Source of the DNA: Sphingobacteriaceae bacterium DW12
GTDB lineage: Bacteria > Bacteroidota > Bacteroidia > Sphingobacteriales > Sphingobacteriaceae
Reading direction: 5' to 3'
DNA: 64,000 bases
Assembly (NCBI GenBank): GCA_000783305.1
Contig: JROE01000002.1
Coordinates: forward strand, 496,001-560,000
Numbering within the stretch: the stretch's first letter is position 1; every line of letters starts with the position of its first letter. The notes beneath the pieces were generated by a model that worked only from the letters and a program-made list of their open reading frames with translations, was not told where the DNA came from and did no database searches. Of this stretch, positions 46,055 to 55,676 are shown piece after piece. Both the position numbers and the translations under genes were made by a program.

Positions 46055-47386
46055 ATGAATCAAGGATCGCTTTCCCGTAAACATTTTATCCGTAATTCAT
46101 CACTTGCGCTAGCAGGTCTGATGGCAGGCGGCCATTCTGCGGCTACTGCAGCTACTATTGTCGCATCCGTCGATCAAACTAAAGAAAGAAATTTTATGTT
46201 AAAGAATGTCAGACTGGAGACCGGTTTTGAATATGATGGCGAGGAAATCATCGGTACACAAACAGCACTATTCAGTATGGAGATTAGTAATGGTAAGATT
46301 AAAGCTATCTTACCTAACACTCCACAATCCAATGCTATAGATGCTAAAGGGCTGCTGATGTTACCAGCTTTCAGCGATATGCATATCCACTTGGACAAGA
46401 CCTATTACGGAGGGCCTTGGAAAGCGACTAGAAGACGTAGCGGTGGAGTGAAAGGTATGATTGCGCTTGAACAGCAGATTCTACCGGAACTCTTAAAAAC
46501 ATCGACCTATCGTGCCGAGAAACTGATTGAACTCCTACAGTCAAACGGTTCCAGCTTTGCACGTAGCCACGTCAATATAGACCCCACCTCCAAATTGGAC
46601 TCGTTGGTCAATCTTCAAAAGGCTTTGGAAAATAAGAAAGACTCCTTTAAAGCAGAGCTAGTGGCATTTCCACAACACGGAATCTACTACACCAAATCTG
46701 AAAGTCTAATGAAGGAAGCTGCTACGATGGATATCGATTTTATCGGGGGCGTAGATCCTTACTCGCTAGATGGTCAAATCGAAAAAGCGACGGATTTCAT
46801 CGTTAAACTGGCATTGGATAATCAAAAAGGGATAGACATACATCTTCACGAAAGTGGCGAATCAGGATTGAAAACGGTAGAGTACCTCATTGATAAAGTC
46901 AATGAAAATCCGTCGTTAAAAGGAAAGACATTTCTCAGCCACTGCTTTGTACTAGGTCGATTAGAAAAGGCGCAGCAAGAAAAAATCGCAGAAAAGCTTG
47001 CAGAAGCTCAAGTTGGAATAGTCTCCACCGTTCCATTCGGAAGTCTAATCATGCCGATTCCAACGCTTCACAAATACGGCGTCAATGTACAAGTAGGGAA
47101 TGACAGCATCATTGACCATTGGAATACATTTGGCTCGGGAAGTGTACTACAAAAAGCCAATGTAGCTGCTCAACTGTACGGCTACTCCACAGAGTTCGAT
47201 CTGTCGAGGGCATTGAAATTAGCGACACGCAATGTATTGCCTCTCGATGACCAAGGTAAACAACAGTGGCCCAAAACGGGTGATGACGCGACATTCGTAC
47301 TCATCGACGCCAGCTGCTCAGCTGAGGCGGTATCCCGTATATCCTCTGTAAAATCACTTGTGCATCAAGGTCAGCTAGTGTACTAG
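46055..47386 (+). CDS. Exported amidohydrolase, cytosine deaminase (CodA)-like
   Basis: A 443-residue protein with a signal-like N-terminus (SRKHFIRNSSLALAGLMAGG, Tat-like but lacking a clear RR). The body follows cytosine-deaminase order: metal ligands H110 and H112 in HIHLDKTYYGG, RSHVNIDP, VAFPQHGI, GGVDPYSLDGQ, H263/H265-E266 in IDIHLHESGE, LSHCF, and VGNDSIIDHW with the late aspartate. These enzymes hydrolyse cytosine, isopropylammelide or related amidines. Export of such an enzyme is uncommon. It is a single gene, followed by a structured 71-nt inverted repeat. Confidence 0.86.
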   Translation: MNQGSLSRKHFIRNSSLALAGLMAGGHSAATAATIVASVDQTKERNFMLKNVRLETGFEYDGEEIIGTQTALFSMEISNGKIKAILPNTPQSNAIDAKGLLMLPAFSDMHIHLDKTYYGGPWKATRRRSGGVKGMIALEQQILPELLKTSTYRAEKLIELLQSNGSSFARSHVNIDPTSKLDSLVNLQKALENKKDSFKAELVAFPQHGIYYTKSESLMKEAATMDIDFIGGVDPYSLDGQIEKATDFIVKLALDNQKGIDIHLHESGESGLKTVEYLIDKVNENPSLKGKTFLSHCFVLGRLEKAQQEKIAEKLAEAQVGIVSTVPFGSLIMPIPTLHKYGVNVQVGNDSIIDHWNTFGSGSVLQKANVAAQLYGYSTEFDLSRALKLATRNVLPLDDQGKQQWPKTGDDATFVLIDASCSAEAVSRISSVKSLVHQGQLVY

Positions 47387-47420
47387 CCACTCGCAACATA
47401 CTTCTCACACTATAAATATG

Positions 47421-47491
47421 GCAGGCTTACCTAAGCTGCTATCTCATCGATAATCGGTACGTCAGTGGGATAGCAGTGACCGTAAGCCTGC
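47421..47491. repeat. Long two-part stem-loop downstream of the amidohydrolase gene
   Basis: GCAGGCTTAC (47421-47430) pairs with GTAAGCCTGC (47482-47491) and, inside a symmetric 5/5 internal loop, CTGCTATC (47436-47443) pairs with GATAGCAG (47469-47476). No T-run follows, so it is not an ordinary terminator; a structured RNA or 3' element is possible. Confidence 0.6.
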
Positions 47492-47673
47492 TCCCGTATT
47501 CCACATTTCAGATACTCAAACCAAGCAAACATTTGATATACAAACATATACAGGATAGCAAGAAATCTTCTGTATGCCTGTCATATCGAAAAAAAAGGAA
47601 CTGGAGCTAACCAAACGTCAAAAAGCTTTCTTCAGGATAAAGTCAGGGAAATGTAAAGGCATCCAATAAAATA

Positions 47674-47712
47674 AAATCATTCTATTTAGACTTCTTCTAA
47701 ATAGAATGATTT
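47674..47712. promoter_or_regulatory. Perfect 17+17 bp palindromic operator upstream of the TonB receptor operon
   Basis: AAATCATTCTATTTAGA (47674-47690) and its exact complement (47696-47712) with spacer CTTCT. The right arm ends 3 bp before the -7 box, so a bound protein would cover the -33 region. The inner part TTTAGA-n5-TCTAAA recurs at 56315-56331. Confidence 0.85.
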
Positions 47713-47715
47713 ACT

Positions 47716-47723
47716 TACCTTTG
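47716..47723 (+). promoter_or_regulatory. -7 promoter box (TACCTTTG) of the TonB receptor operon
   Basis: Exact TAnnTTTG match 65 bp before the ATG at 47789, directly after the palindrome. Confidence 0.65.
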
Positions 47724-47788
47724 TCGGAAAATCACCCGGAATCTGCACCAACATGCACAACATTACCTTATCCTGAAATACCAGCACA

Positions 47789-50560
47789 ATGAAAAAATCT
47801 TTACTTTTCTTTGCGCTTTTATCTTTGCAAACTACCGTCATTCACGAGGTACAAGCGCAGCAAACGCCTTCCTCTCAAGCGAAGATAACGACGCAAAAGT
47901 ACAACCTTACCGGAAACGTCAGACACGACACGGATCAAACTCCCCTATTGGGTGCCACCGTTCGCGTAGTGGAACTAGGCCTATTCACCAAAACCGATAC
48001 CTCTGGTCAATTCAATTTTTCCAAAATTCCGAATGGCACTTACACTATTAGGGTACAATACCTAGGAATGTTGGAAGAAGAGCAAAAAATCACACTTCCA
48101 AATGTCGATCTTCAATTTCTATTGAAAGAAAATAGCATTACGCTAAAAGATGTGGTGGTTATCGCCAAAGAACAGCGAAAAGATGGAGCAACTTCTACGA
48201 TAATATCCCGCAAAGCCATAGAGCATATGCAAGCTACTCATTTAGGGGAAGTCTTACAGCTATTGCCCGGAGCAATCGTATCCAATCCAAATTTTACCAA
48301 TCCCAATAAAACGAGCATCAGACAATACACTGGGGAATATGCATCCCCAGGAGACAACATGAGCTCGATGGGCACATCTATTCTCGTCAATGGTGCCCCC
48401 CAATCCAACAACGCTAATTTACAAGCGATGAATACGGTCACATCGGGTGTATTGGCTGGTTTTTCCACGGCAAGTGGTATGGGTACGGATATGCGGCAGC
48501 TATCGGCTGATAATATTGAATCAGTAGAGGTAATACGCGGGATTCCATCGGTTGAATATGGAGACTTAACCTCAGGCGCTGTATTGGTCAGTACAAAAGC
48601 TGGAGTCGAACCCTTACAAGTCAAAGCGAGATTGAATCCAAAATTAACACAATTCTGGGCTGGGCAAGGATTTGATCTAGGGGAGACGAAAGGTAACCTA
48701 TTTGTAGATTTGGACTTCACAAAAGCTTATGACAAACAGATTACGGCCTATTCGGCCTATGAGCGGATGACTGGATCCATGCAATATACGAATACATTCG
48801 GCAAAGCGTTGCCCTTGTATTCCAACACGACTTTCTCCTTTGGGATGAATTTGGATGACAACAAAATAGATCCAGACTATCAAGCTGAGCAAATAATCAA
48901 CAAAGCCCAAAATTATTCGTACCAATTGTCCACAAATGGTAAATGGAAATTAAACAAACAATTCGCTCGTAATCTTAACTATACATTGTCTGCCAATTAC
49001 AGTTTACAAAAGGGATATCAGCAAAGATTGACAACTTTAAATGTATCAGCAAACAGCAGCGCAACCGAGGATGTAACCCAACAGGTACCCTATCTTCCAT
49101 CCACCTTTCTCAATCAGTTATGGATCGAAGGCCAACCGCTAAACATTTTCGCCAAACTCTCGGATGACTTCTACCTGAAAACGGGTGAGGGTACGCATCG
49201 CATTCTAATTGGAGCAGACTATCGATTGGATGCTAATTTTGGAGCGGGAAGAACGGTTGACCCCAACAATCCCTATAGGACTGCGGATCCTTTTGGCTTT
49301 AGACCTCGATCATATCGTGATATTCCTTCCTTAAATCAGCTAGGCTTATATATAGAGGATCGCTATACTACACAACTCTTCGATCGGGAACTACAAGTAC
49401 AGGCTGGACTAAGATGGGACCAGATACAACCTTTTGGGACATTGTCACAATCGGTATTGGCCCCGCGAATCAACGCCTCGTATGAAATCATAAAAGACTT
49501 GTCTATTCGGGCTGGATATGGTATCACTGCTAAATCCCCTACTCTACTTTATCTTTATCCAGATAGGGCATATTATGATGCCTTCAGCCTGAATCACTAT
49601 AAAGAAAATCCCATTGAGGCTATGGCAATCATCAGTACTAGAGTGTTCGAAACAGCTAATCCTGATTTAAAAATAGCACAAACAACGAAAAAGGAAATCG
49701 GAATAGACTATACAATAGGCAAAAGACGATTTTCTGTTGTAGGATATTATGAACAAACCAAGAATGGGTATGAGATGAACACAAATCTCAATAGTGTAAA
49801 ATTTTTCAACATCCCGACTTACTCCGTTATTGAATCGCCGGTAGGCCAACCGCCAGTGCTGAGCCCAACTGTAGGTGAGAGCCTCTTGGTCTCAACATTC
49901 AACTCTCCAAGTAATGATCGAAATATTCTAAATAAAGGAATCGAGTTTGACTTTGACTTTGGACGATTCGACAATATTAGGACATCATTTGTCCTCAATG
50001 GCGCCTACCTCTCCACCAAGCTCATGACGCAATCACCTTATATACTCTTGCAACATGCGGCTAATACCCCCCTCACCCGAATCGGAGTATTTGAAGCCAG
50101 AGGAATGCAGCAAGAGCGATTTGTCACCACGCTAAGGGCAATACACAATATTCCAGAATTCCGATTTATCATCACCGCTACTGCCCAGACGATATGGAAA
50201 GATCAACATAAGTACGTTAACTATTCAAGCATACCTGTAGGTTATATTCCTGTGGGAGCTGCTGGTAGCACCCCTCAGATTACCTATTTTACAGAAGCCG
50301 AACGTCAGAATATTACAGAAGCAGACCGGGACATCTATCTCAGCCTGAATAACGGTTATTACAAGACAGAAAGCTGGAAACCGCTTTGGCTTTTCAATCT
50401 GAAAATGACAAAGGAATTTGCCAACAATATGGGATTTTCATTTTATGCAAACAACGTTTTCAACCATCGTCCACTGGAAGCAGGTACACGCTATCCACAG
50501 GAATATTCAAAGCGTAATATCAGCATGTTCTACGGCACAGAAATAACCCTTAAATTCTAA
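47789..50560 (+). CDS. TonB-dependent outer-membrane receptor with N-terminal carboxypeptidase-like domain
   Basis: A 923-residue receptor. After the signal peptide (EVQAQ) comes a carboxypeptidase regulatory-like domain (YNLTGNVRHDTDQTPLLGATVRVVE ... GTYTIRVQYLG), then the plug (KDVVVIAKEQRKDGATSTIISRKAIE ... IESVEVIRGIPSVEYGDLTSGAVLVSTKAG) and a 22-strand barrel that ends in aromatic YGTEITLKF. It is the first of four tightly spaced genes (6, 2 and 36 bp gaps). The receptor is not SusC-like in being without a SusD partner; the DUF4876 lipoprotein takes that place. Its promoter carries the palindrome at 47674-47712, consistent with metal or nutrient repression. The ligand is unknown. Confidence 0.93.
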   Translation: MKKSLLFFALLSLQTTVIHEVQAQQTPSSQAKITTQKYNLTGNVRHDTDQTPLLGATVRVVELGLFTKTDTSGQFNFSKIPNGTYTIRVQYLGMLEEEQKITLPNVDLQFLLKENSITLKDVVVIAKEQRKDGATSTIISRKAIEHMQATHLGEVLQLLPGAIVSNPNFTNPNKTSIRQYTGEYASPGDNMSSMGTSILVNGAPQSNNANLQAMNTVTSGVLAGFSTASGMGTDMRQLSADNIESVEVIRGIPSVEYGDLTSGAVLVSTKAGVEPLQVKARLNPKLTQFWAGQGFDLGETKGNLFVDLDFTKAYDKQITAYSAYERMTGSMQYTNTFGKALPLYSNTTFSFGMNLDDNKIDPDYQAEQIINKAQNYSYQLSTNGKWKLNKQFARNLNYTLSANYSLQKGYQQRLTTLNVSANSSATEDVTQQVPYLPSTFLNQLWIEGQPLNIFAKLSDDFYLKTGEGTHRILIGADYRLDANFGAGRTVDPNNPYRTADPFGFRPRSYRDIPSLNQLGLYIEDRYTTQLFDRELQVQAGLRWDQIQPFGTLSQSVLAPRINASYEIIKDLSIRAGYGITAKSPTLLYLYPDRAYYDAFSLNHYKENPIEAMAIISTRVFETANPDLKIAQTTKKEIGIDYTIGKRRFSVVGYYEQTKNGYEMNTNLNSVKFFNIPTYSVIESPVGQPPVLSPTVGESLLVSTFNSPSNDRNILNKGIEFDFDFGRFDNIRTSFVLNGAYLSTKLMTQSPYILLQHAANTPLTRIGVFEARGMQQERFVTTLRAIHNIPEFRFIITATAQTIWKDQHKYVNYSSIPVGYIPVGAAGSTPQITYFTEAERQNITEADRDIYLSLNNGYYKTESWKPLWLFNLKMTKEFANNMGFSFYANNVFNHRPLEAGTRYPQEYSKRNISMFYGTEITLKF

Positions 50561-50566
50561 TCAGAC

Positions 50567-51787
50567 ATGAAATACATTTCCATAAAAAATACATCTGTAC
50601 TGTTCCTAAGTGGGCTATTATGTATATTATCGGCCTGTCGCAAGGACTATTACGACTATACTACGCTAGACTATAACTTCACGGTATATTATCCTGAACA
50701 CTACAGCAAACAACTCGCAAACGGTGTCAAGGTAATACTCAAAAATACAATAACTGGTGCAAGTAAGGAATACGAATCGGATAGTGAAGGGCATATCAGT
50801 GTCTCAGCTATCACCCCTGGTGTATATACAGTGATGGCATCCAAAACAGTCAGCGCCACAGAAGCCGAAGGGCTGGTCGGTATCTCAGCTGAAATCTTCT
50901 GTAATGGAAACATCCCTAAACTACTTATTACCGAATCCGCTACGAGTACAATCTCGTTGACGGGAAGTGTGGCAGGTGGATTTGTCATCAAAGAGTTCTA
51001 CTACACAGGCTCAAAAACACCTGCGGGGACTAACTATCTATACGATGGATTCATAGAAATCTATAACAACAGTACAGGCTTGCAATATGCGGACAGTTTG
51101 GTAGTAGGTAGTACGAAGACTTCAGCCAATTCGGTATATGGATTCTATCCGGACAAAAACTATGTCTACCTCAATCAAGCATGGATGATACCGGGTACAG
51201 GAGAGGAGTATCCTGTACAACCTGGAGAGTCCATCGTGATTGCCATCACAGCACTCAATCATAAAAGCGACCCCAATGGCAACCCCAATTCGCCGGCAGA
51301 TTTAGGGAAGGGAATCGCTGATTTTGAAACTTATTTTAACCCGACAGGCACCAATATACGCGATACCGACAATCCCGAGGTTCCAAATATGCATCATCAA
51401 TATTACAGCAGCCCTGCAGGATTTGATTGGAACATTGGTATCAATGGGGCTGGACTAGTTGTCTTTAAGGATTCCAATGTCTCGACATTCCCCACGATGA
51501 CAGAACCCAATGTAAGTAGTACCACAAGATATCTTCAAGTACCTGTAGATGCCGTACTTGATGCTGTAGATTGTGTAGGTAATTCCACTATTACCATCGA
51601 TAAGAAACGGCTTCCTGAAACCGTGGATGCTGGACTTACCTATGTAGGTGTAGCCAATTCGGGGAGATCAGTAATCCGCAAGGTAAAAAGTATGATTGGA
51701 CAACGGGCAGTGTTAATGGACACCAACAATTCATCAGTAGATTTTGAAGTCAACAATAATCCAACCCCTAGAAAAATAACGAAGTAG
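50567..51787 (+). CDS. DUF4876 family lipoprotein
   Basis: A 406-residue protein with a lipoprotein signal (GLLCILSACRKDY, lipid cysteine near 24). Residues about 35-125 are a Cna-B/carboxypeptidase-like sandwich (VKVILKNTITGASKEYESDSEGHISVSAITPGVYTVMASK). The rest follows DUF4876, with a lamin-tail-like start (VIKEFYYTGSKTPAGTNYLYDGFIEIYNNS). It lies 6 bp after the receptor and probably sits on it as surface partner. No enzyme motif is seen. Family function is unknown. Confidence 0.88.
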   Translation: MKYISIKNTSVLFLSGLLCILSACRKDYYDYTTLDYNFTVYYPEHYSKQLANGVKVILKNTITGASKEYESDSEGHISVSAITPGVYTVMASKTVSATEAEGLVGISAEIFCNGNIPKLLITESATSTISLTGSVAGGFVIKEFYYTGSKTPAGTNYLYDGFIEIYNNSTGLQYADSLVVGSTKTSANSVYGFYPDKNYVYLNQAWMIPGTGEEYPVQPGESIVIAITALNHKSDPNGNPNSPADLGKGIADFETYFNPTGTNIRDTDNPEVPNMHHQYYSSPAGFDWNIGINGAGLVVFKDSNVSTFPTMTEPNVSSTTRYLQVPVDAVLDAVDCVGNSTITIDKKRLPETVDAGLTYVGVANSGRSVIRKVKSMIGQRAVLMDTNNSSVDFEVNNNPTPRKITK

Positions 51788-51789
51788 AC

Positions 51790-53352
51790 ATGAAAAAGAA
51801 TTTATTAGCAGGCATTTATTTAATATTGGGGCTTGGTCATGTTGCTTCGGCACAAACAACACCAACGTATGAATATTTCAAAATAAAGGAGTCATTGATC
51901 AAAAGTCGAAATTCAGCTCTCCTAGGCTATACTACGCTTCCTTTGGAAGGAGAAAGTCAATTGGGCGCTTACTACCAAGGGGGTGATTTAAGATCGCCTT
52001 ACGACGCAAAATCTACACAAGGAATTAATTTTTCGACTTCTCGCTATCAACGACTGAATGATTGGACATTTTTTGGAAGTTTTAGCTTTCAAACGAACAA
52101 AGATAGTGAAGTGGGTCTTACTGCTCATACCAATCCCTATCGTGACAATCCGTATCAATTGATTGACTCGCTATCTGCAGATTGGAAGAAGCAACGATAT
52201 GCTTTACAGTTGCAGATTGCTACACCAGCTTTTGCAAACGACCGGATGAATGCAGGCTTAAATATACGATACAACATGTTGACAGGTGCTCGTCAGAAAG
52301 ACCCAAGGCCACTTGACAATTCCAGCAATCTAGATTTATCACCCAGCATCACGTATAAAATTGATGAACAAAATATACTAGGATTAACAGGACATTACTC
52401 TTTTTACAAAGAGGATCTCAATATAGAAACAGTCGGCACAAGCCGCCAATTCAATCTCTATCGCTTATTGGGAGCAGGTGAATATCAGAATAGCGCTCCC
52501 TATATCTTAACCGTGGGATACCTCCGCAGCAATGAAGGTCATGCTTTTGGAGGCGCGGTAGATTATGTACGTCGCAGCGAAACAAAACAGTGGACCGTAA
52601 ACTTCGATTACCGTAAAGGTCATGAAGATGTGATCGATGGATCGATTTACATACAACAAGCTGGAAGACATAATTTCGCACAATATCAAGCTGCTTCGTA
52701 TTTGGACTGGAAAAGAAATAATCTCGCGCACCAAATAGGGTTGAAATGGATGCTAAAAGATATGGACAATCGAGAATATCATCAGGTGCAAAATCCTGAT
52801 AGCAAACAATATGAAACCGTATATTCAAGCATTATGAGCACTATGCTACGGACTAATACTACCCTCTCGTACTTACTCAGTAGGGAAAAAAGCAAGGGTC
52901 ATATCGATTGGTGGCTAAATGCTGCTGCTACATACCACAGTCTTGACAACAGATACGCCAATCCAAAGAACAAGCAGATTATTGACAAGATAAACATAGC
53001 TATCAGCTATGATAAAAATTATGTGCTGCAACAAAAACAAGGATTGTCATTCCAAGTCAAGTCGGCATTTGATTTTCTAGTAGACGATGACTTTCTATAT
53101 GTAGATAAGGCCTATTCCACTAACTTTGTAGCCAACGAGGTGTTTGTTCCCATGCATGATTACAACAGCGTCAATACTTGGACCAACGCCGCTCACATCA
53201 AATACAACCTGAAGCCATTTGGAAAGAAGGGGAATCAGGTTTATTTAAAGGCCTCGGGGTCAATCAGCCACGCAATGAATGATAGTGGTATCATTCAAAA
53301 AGGCGAGAACCGTTACTTTACACAGTTGTCCATTGGAATTAATACATTTTAA
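51790..53352 (+). CDS. DUF6850 family outer-membrane beta-barrel protein
   Basis: A 520-residue protein with a signal peptide (GHVASAQ) and a body of alternating amphipathic strands with many aromatic residues (for example GFSFQTNK, YILTVGYLRSNEG, FTQLSIGINTF at the C-terminus), so it is a barrel. It matches the DUF6850 family that accompanies DUF4876 and TonB receptor genes. It starts 2 bp after the DUF4876 stop, so translational coupling is likely. It may form a second pore or a stalk of the complex; its role is not established. Confidence 0.85.
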   Translation: MKKNLLAGIYLILGLGHVASAQTTPTYEYFKIKESLIKSRNSALLGYTTLPLEGESQLGAYYQGGDLRSPYDAKSTQGINFSTSRYQRLNDWTFFGSFSFQTNKDSEVGLTAHTNPYRDNPYQLIDSLSADWKKQRYALQLQIATPAFANDRMNAGLNIRYNMLTGARQKDPRPLDNSSNLDLSPSITYKIDEQNILGLTGHYSFYKEDLNIETVGTSRQFNLYRLLGAGEYQNSAPYILTVGYLRSNEGHAFGGAVDYVRRSETKQWTVNFDYRKGHEDVIDGSIYIQQAGRHNFAQYQAASYLDWKRNNLAHQIGLKWMLKDMDNREYHQVQNPDSKQYETVYSSIMSTMLRTNTTLSYLLSREKSKGHIDWWLNAAATYHSLDNRYANPKNKQIIDKINIAISYDKNYVLQQKQGLSFQVKSAFDFLVDDDFLYVDKAYSTNFVANEVFVPMHDYNSVNTWTNAAHIKYNLKPFGKKGNQVYLKASGSISHAMNDSGIIQKGENRYFTQLSIGINTF

Positions 53353-53388
53353 CCCTACAACTTAAACATATACGTGAACAAAGATATT

Positions 53389-55611
53389 ATGAATAACATT
53401 AAGATAAAAAAGGCCATCTTTCTACTGAGTTCTCTAGCAACGGTTGCTTACAGCTATGGTCAAGAAATCATCCGTCCTTCTGTGAAATCAAAGACGAGCT
53501 TTGCCATTGTTGTAGATAGCAAGACCTTTGAGAATGCTCGTCCGGAAATCATGGCTTATCGGCAATCTGTCGAAAATGACGGACTAGGCACATACATCCT
53601 GTCGCATAACTGGGAAAAACCAGAGCAGGTCCGTGAGCAGTTGCAAAAGCTACATACAGGCAATCAACCGATTGAAGGCACTGTGCTCGTTGGTGAGATT
53701 CCAATCGTCATGATCAGAGATGCACAGTATCTAACATCTGCCTTTAAAATGAATCAGAAAATCAGATGGGACAAATCATCCGTACCCTCCGATCGCTACT
53801 ATGATGATTTTGACCTGCAATTGGATTTTCTCAAACAGGATACAGCAATCGGGCGTACCCACTATTTTTATTATAGCTTGAACGGTGCATCTCCACAATA
53901 CATCGAAATGGACATCTATTCGGCACGTATAAAACCTCCTGTGGAGAATGGTGAAAATGCTACGGAGAAGATTAAGTCCTACCTTCGTAAACTTGTCACC
54001 CTTCGGCAGGAAACGAATCCACTCAATGATATGGTGGCTTCAACTGGACACGGGTACAATTCCAACTCGATAAATTCTTTCTCGGGGGATGTACTCGCCT
54101 TGAAATCTCAATTTCCGTCGCTCTATCAGCCTGGCAACTCCATCAAATTTTTGAACTTCAGAAATTCTGAGTTTATGAAATTCAATCTACTTCGCGAATT
54201 AAAACGTGAAGGATTAGATTTTGCCTTTATGACAGGACATGGAACCCCCACCCTTCAACTCATCAATGGCTATCCATTGGCTTCTAATCCACAACCTTCA
54301 ATGGAGAATGTTGGACGATATTTACGCTCCAAGATTAGGTCCGCGCAAGAGGATGGTAGAGATGTTGAAAAAGTAAAAGAGGGATTCAAAACATCGTTGG
54401 GCGTATCGGACAAATGGATGGACAACGCTTTTGAGAAAGCGGTTATTGACTCGGACTCTATTTTCAATGACAATCTCGATGTTCAGATATGGGACATCAA
54501 GGACGCAAATATACAAGCTAGATTAGTCTATCTGAATTCTTGCCTGACGGGTTCCTTTCATCTCGACAATTATTTAGCAGGATATTATCCTTTTTCGAAC
54601 AATCAAAATATTGCTGCGATTGCCAATAGTATAGGTGTATTGCAGGATCTATGGCCTGCTGAGCTGATGGGTACCCTCCAACATGGAATACGACTAGGTA
54701 ATTGGTTTAAGCATATCGCTTATTTAGAGACTCATGTACTTGGGGACCCTACTTTTCACTTTACGAGTAAAAGAAGTCAAGAGCTAAATGATGCAATCAG
54801 CGCAGGCGCGAAGGTGTCTTATTGGAAAAAAATGCTCCAAAAAAATGATGCGGACTTGCAAGCGCTTGCGCTTGTTTATTTACAAAAATTGCTACCCGAA
54901 ACAGAGATATCCAAAATCCTAAAGGAGACCTATTTCAACTCTACTTTCGAAACGACTCGCATGCAAGCCTTTTCACTACTTCGTAAATTTGAAAATGAGC
55001 AGTATTTTGAAGTCTTGCACGCGGCACGGAATGATTCCTATGAATTCATCAGACGGATGGCAGTGTATGATTTAGGAGAATTTGGAGGAGATGATTTTGC
55101 AAAAGATTTGATAGCGTTCTATGTGAGTGACCCTCACTCGGAACGTATAAATTATCGATTGAGAACAAATATGACTTTTTTTAGTCCAGAGCTGCTAAAA
55201 AGTGAAATTGAAACGCAAGTACGTCAGAATAAAACCATCTACAACGCAGACGCGCTAAGTGACCAATTACTGAAGGATATTGACTACAACAAGAGCAAGG
55301 TCGATAAAATGAAAATTAATATCCTTGACAAAGAGTTGCCGGAGAAAGAGCGTCTTGCTGAAATCACCACATTGAGACTCTATCGCTATCATCGCCTAGT
55401 CCCCACCGTACTAACAGTAATAGCCGATGAAGCTGAATCAGAAACTATCAGAATTACAGCGTTAGAAGCAATGAGCTGGTTTCCGCTCTCCTACCAACGG
55501 GAAGCTATATTCAACACATGTGATGAACTCTTAAAAGATGACAAGGTACCTGCTGCTATTAAAAGCCAGGCACTAAAAACAAAACATGTCATGAAAAAAG
55601 AGCAAAAATAA
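53389..55611 (+). CDS. Gingipain-like (C25/caspase fold) peptidase with C-terminal HEAT repeats
   Basis: A 740-residue secreted protein (signal peptide ending YSYGQ). The first 440 residues follow the C25 peptidase plan: VLVGEIPIVM, SDRYYDD, catalytic H284 in FMTGHGTP, catalytic C385 in LVYLNSCLTGSFH, and the closing HVLGDPTFHF. About 300 C-terminal residues are helical HEAT-like repeats (AVYDLGEFGGDDFAKDLI, RITALEAMSWFPL), an unusual addition. A GTG at 53374 could extend it by five residues; the ATG at 53389 is chosen. No C-terminal sorting domain for type IX secretion is seen. It is the last gene of the TonB operon and may release peptide or bound metal for it. Confidence 0.82.
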   Translation: MNNIKIKKAIFLLSSLATVAYSYGQEIIRPSVKSKTSFAIVVDSKTFENARPEIMAYRQSVENDGLGTYILSHNWEKPEQVREQLQKLHTGNQPIEGTVLVGEIPIVMIRDAQYLTSAFKMNQKIRWDKSSVPSDRYYDDFDLQLDFLKQDTAIGRTHYFYYSLNGASPQYIEMDIYSARIKPPVENGENATEKIKSYLRKLVTLRQETNPLNDMVASTGHGYNSNSINSFSGDVLALKSQFPSLYQPGNSIKFLNFRNSEFMKFNLLRELKREGLDFAFMTGHGTPTLQLINGYPLASNPQPSMENVGRYLRSKIRSAQEDGRDVEKVKEGFKTSLGVSDKWMDNAFEKAVIDSDSIFNDNLDVQIWDIKDANIQARLVYLNSCLTGSFHLDNYLAGYYPFSNNQNIAAIANSIGVLQDLWPAELMGTLQHGIRLGNWFKHIAYLETHVLGDPTFHFTSKRSQELNDAISAGAKVSYWKKMLQKNDADLQALALVYLQKLLPETEISKILKETYFNSTFETTRMQAFSLLRKFENEQYFEVLHAARNDSYEFIRRMAVYDLGEFGGDDFAKDLIAFYVSDPHSERINYRLRTNMTFFSPELLKSEIETQVRQNKTIYNADALSDQLLKDIDYNKSKVDKMKINILDKELPEKERLAEITTLRLYRYHRLVPTVLTVIADEAESETIRITALEAMSWFPLSYQREAIFNTCDELLKDDKVPAAIKSQALKTKHVMKKEQK

Positions 55612-55620
55612 GCGTAAACA

Positions 55621-55658
55621 ATAAGAGCGGCCTAGTAGGTCGCTCTTATTGTTTTTTT
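55621..55658 (+). terminator. Terminator of the TonB-DUF4876-DUF6850-C25 operon
   Basis: ATAAGAGCG (55621-55629) pairs with CGCTCTTAT (55641-55649), extended inwards by GCC/GGT, followed by seven T. Confidence 0.9.
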
Positions 55659-55676
55659 CAAAAGAAGATGGAAATC

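Larger units (their letters stand above)
47387..47788. other. Intergenic region before the TonB receptor operon
   Basis: It holds a 71-nt two-armed stem-loop (47421-47491) and the palindromic operator and promoter of the TonB operon (47674-47723). No gene is seen. Confidence 0.7.

Noticed and set aside
47674..47712. Rho-independent terminator reading of the 17-bp palindrome
   Set aside because: No T-run follows on either strand and it abuts a promoter box, so operator is the better reading.
48238..48720. 160-residue antisense open frame inside the TonB receptor
   Set aside because: Shadow of the receptor's plug region; no motif or start signal of its own.
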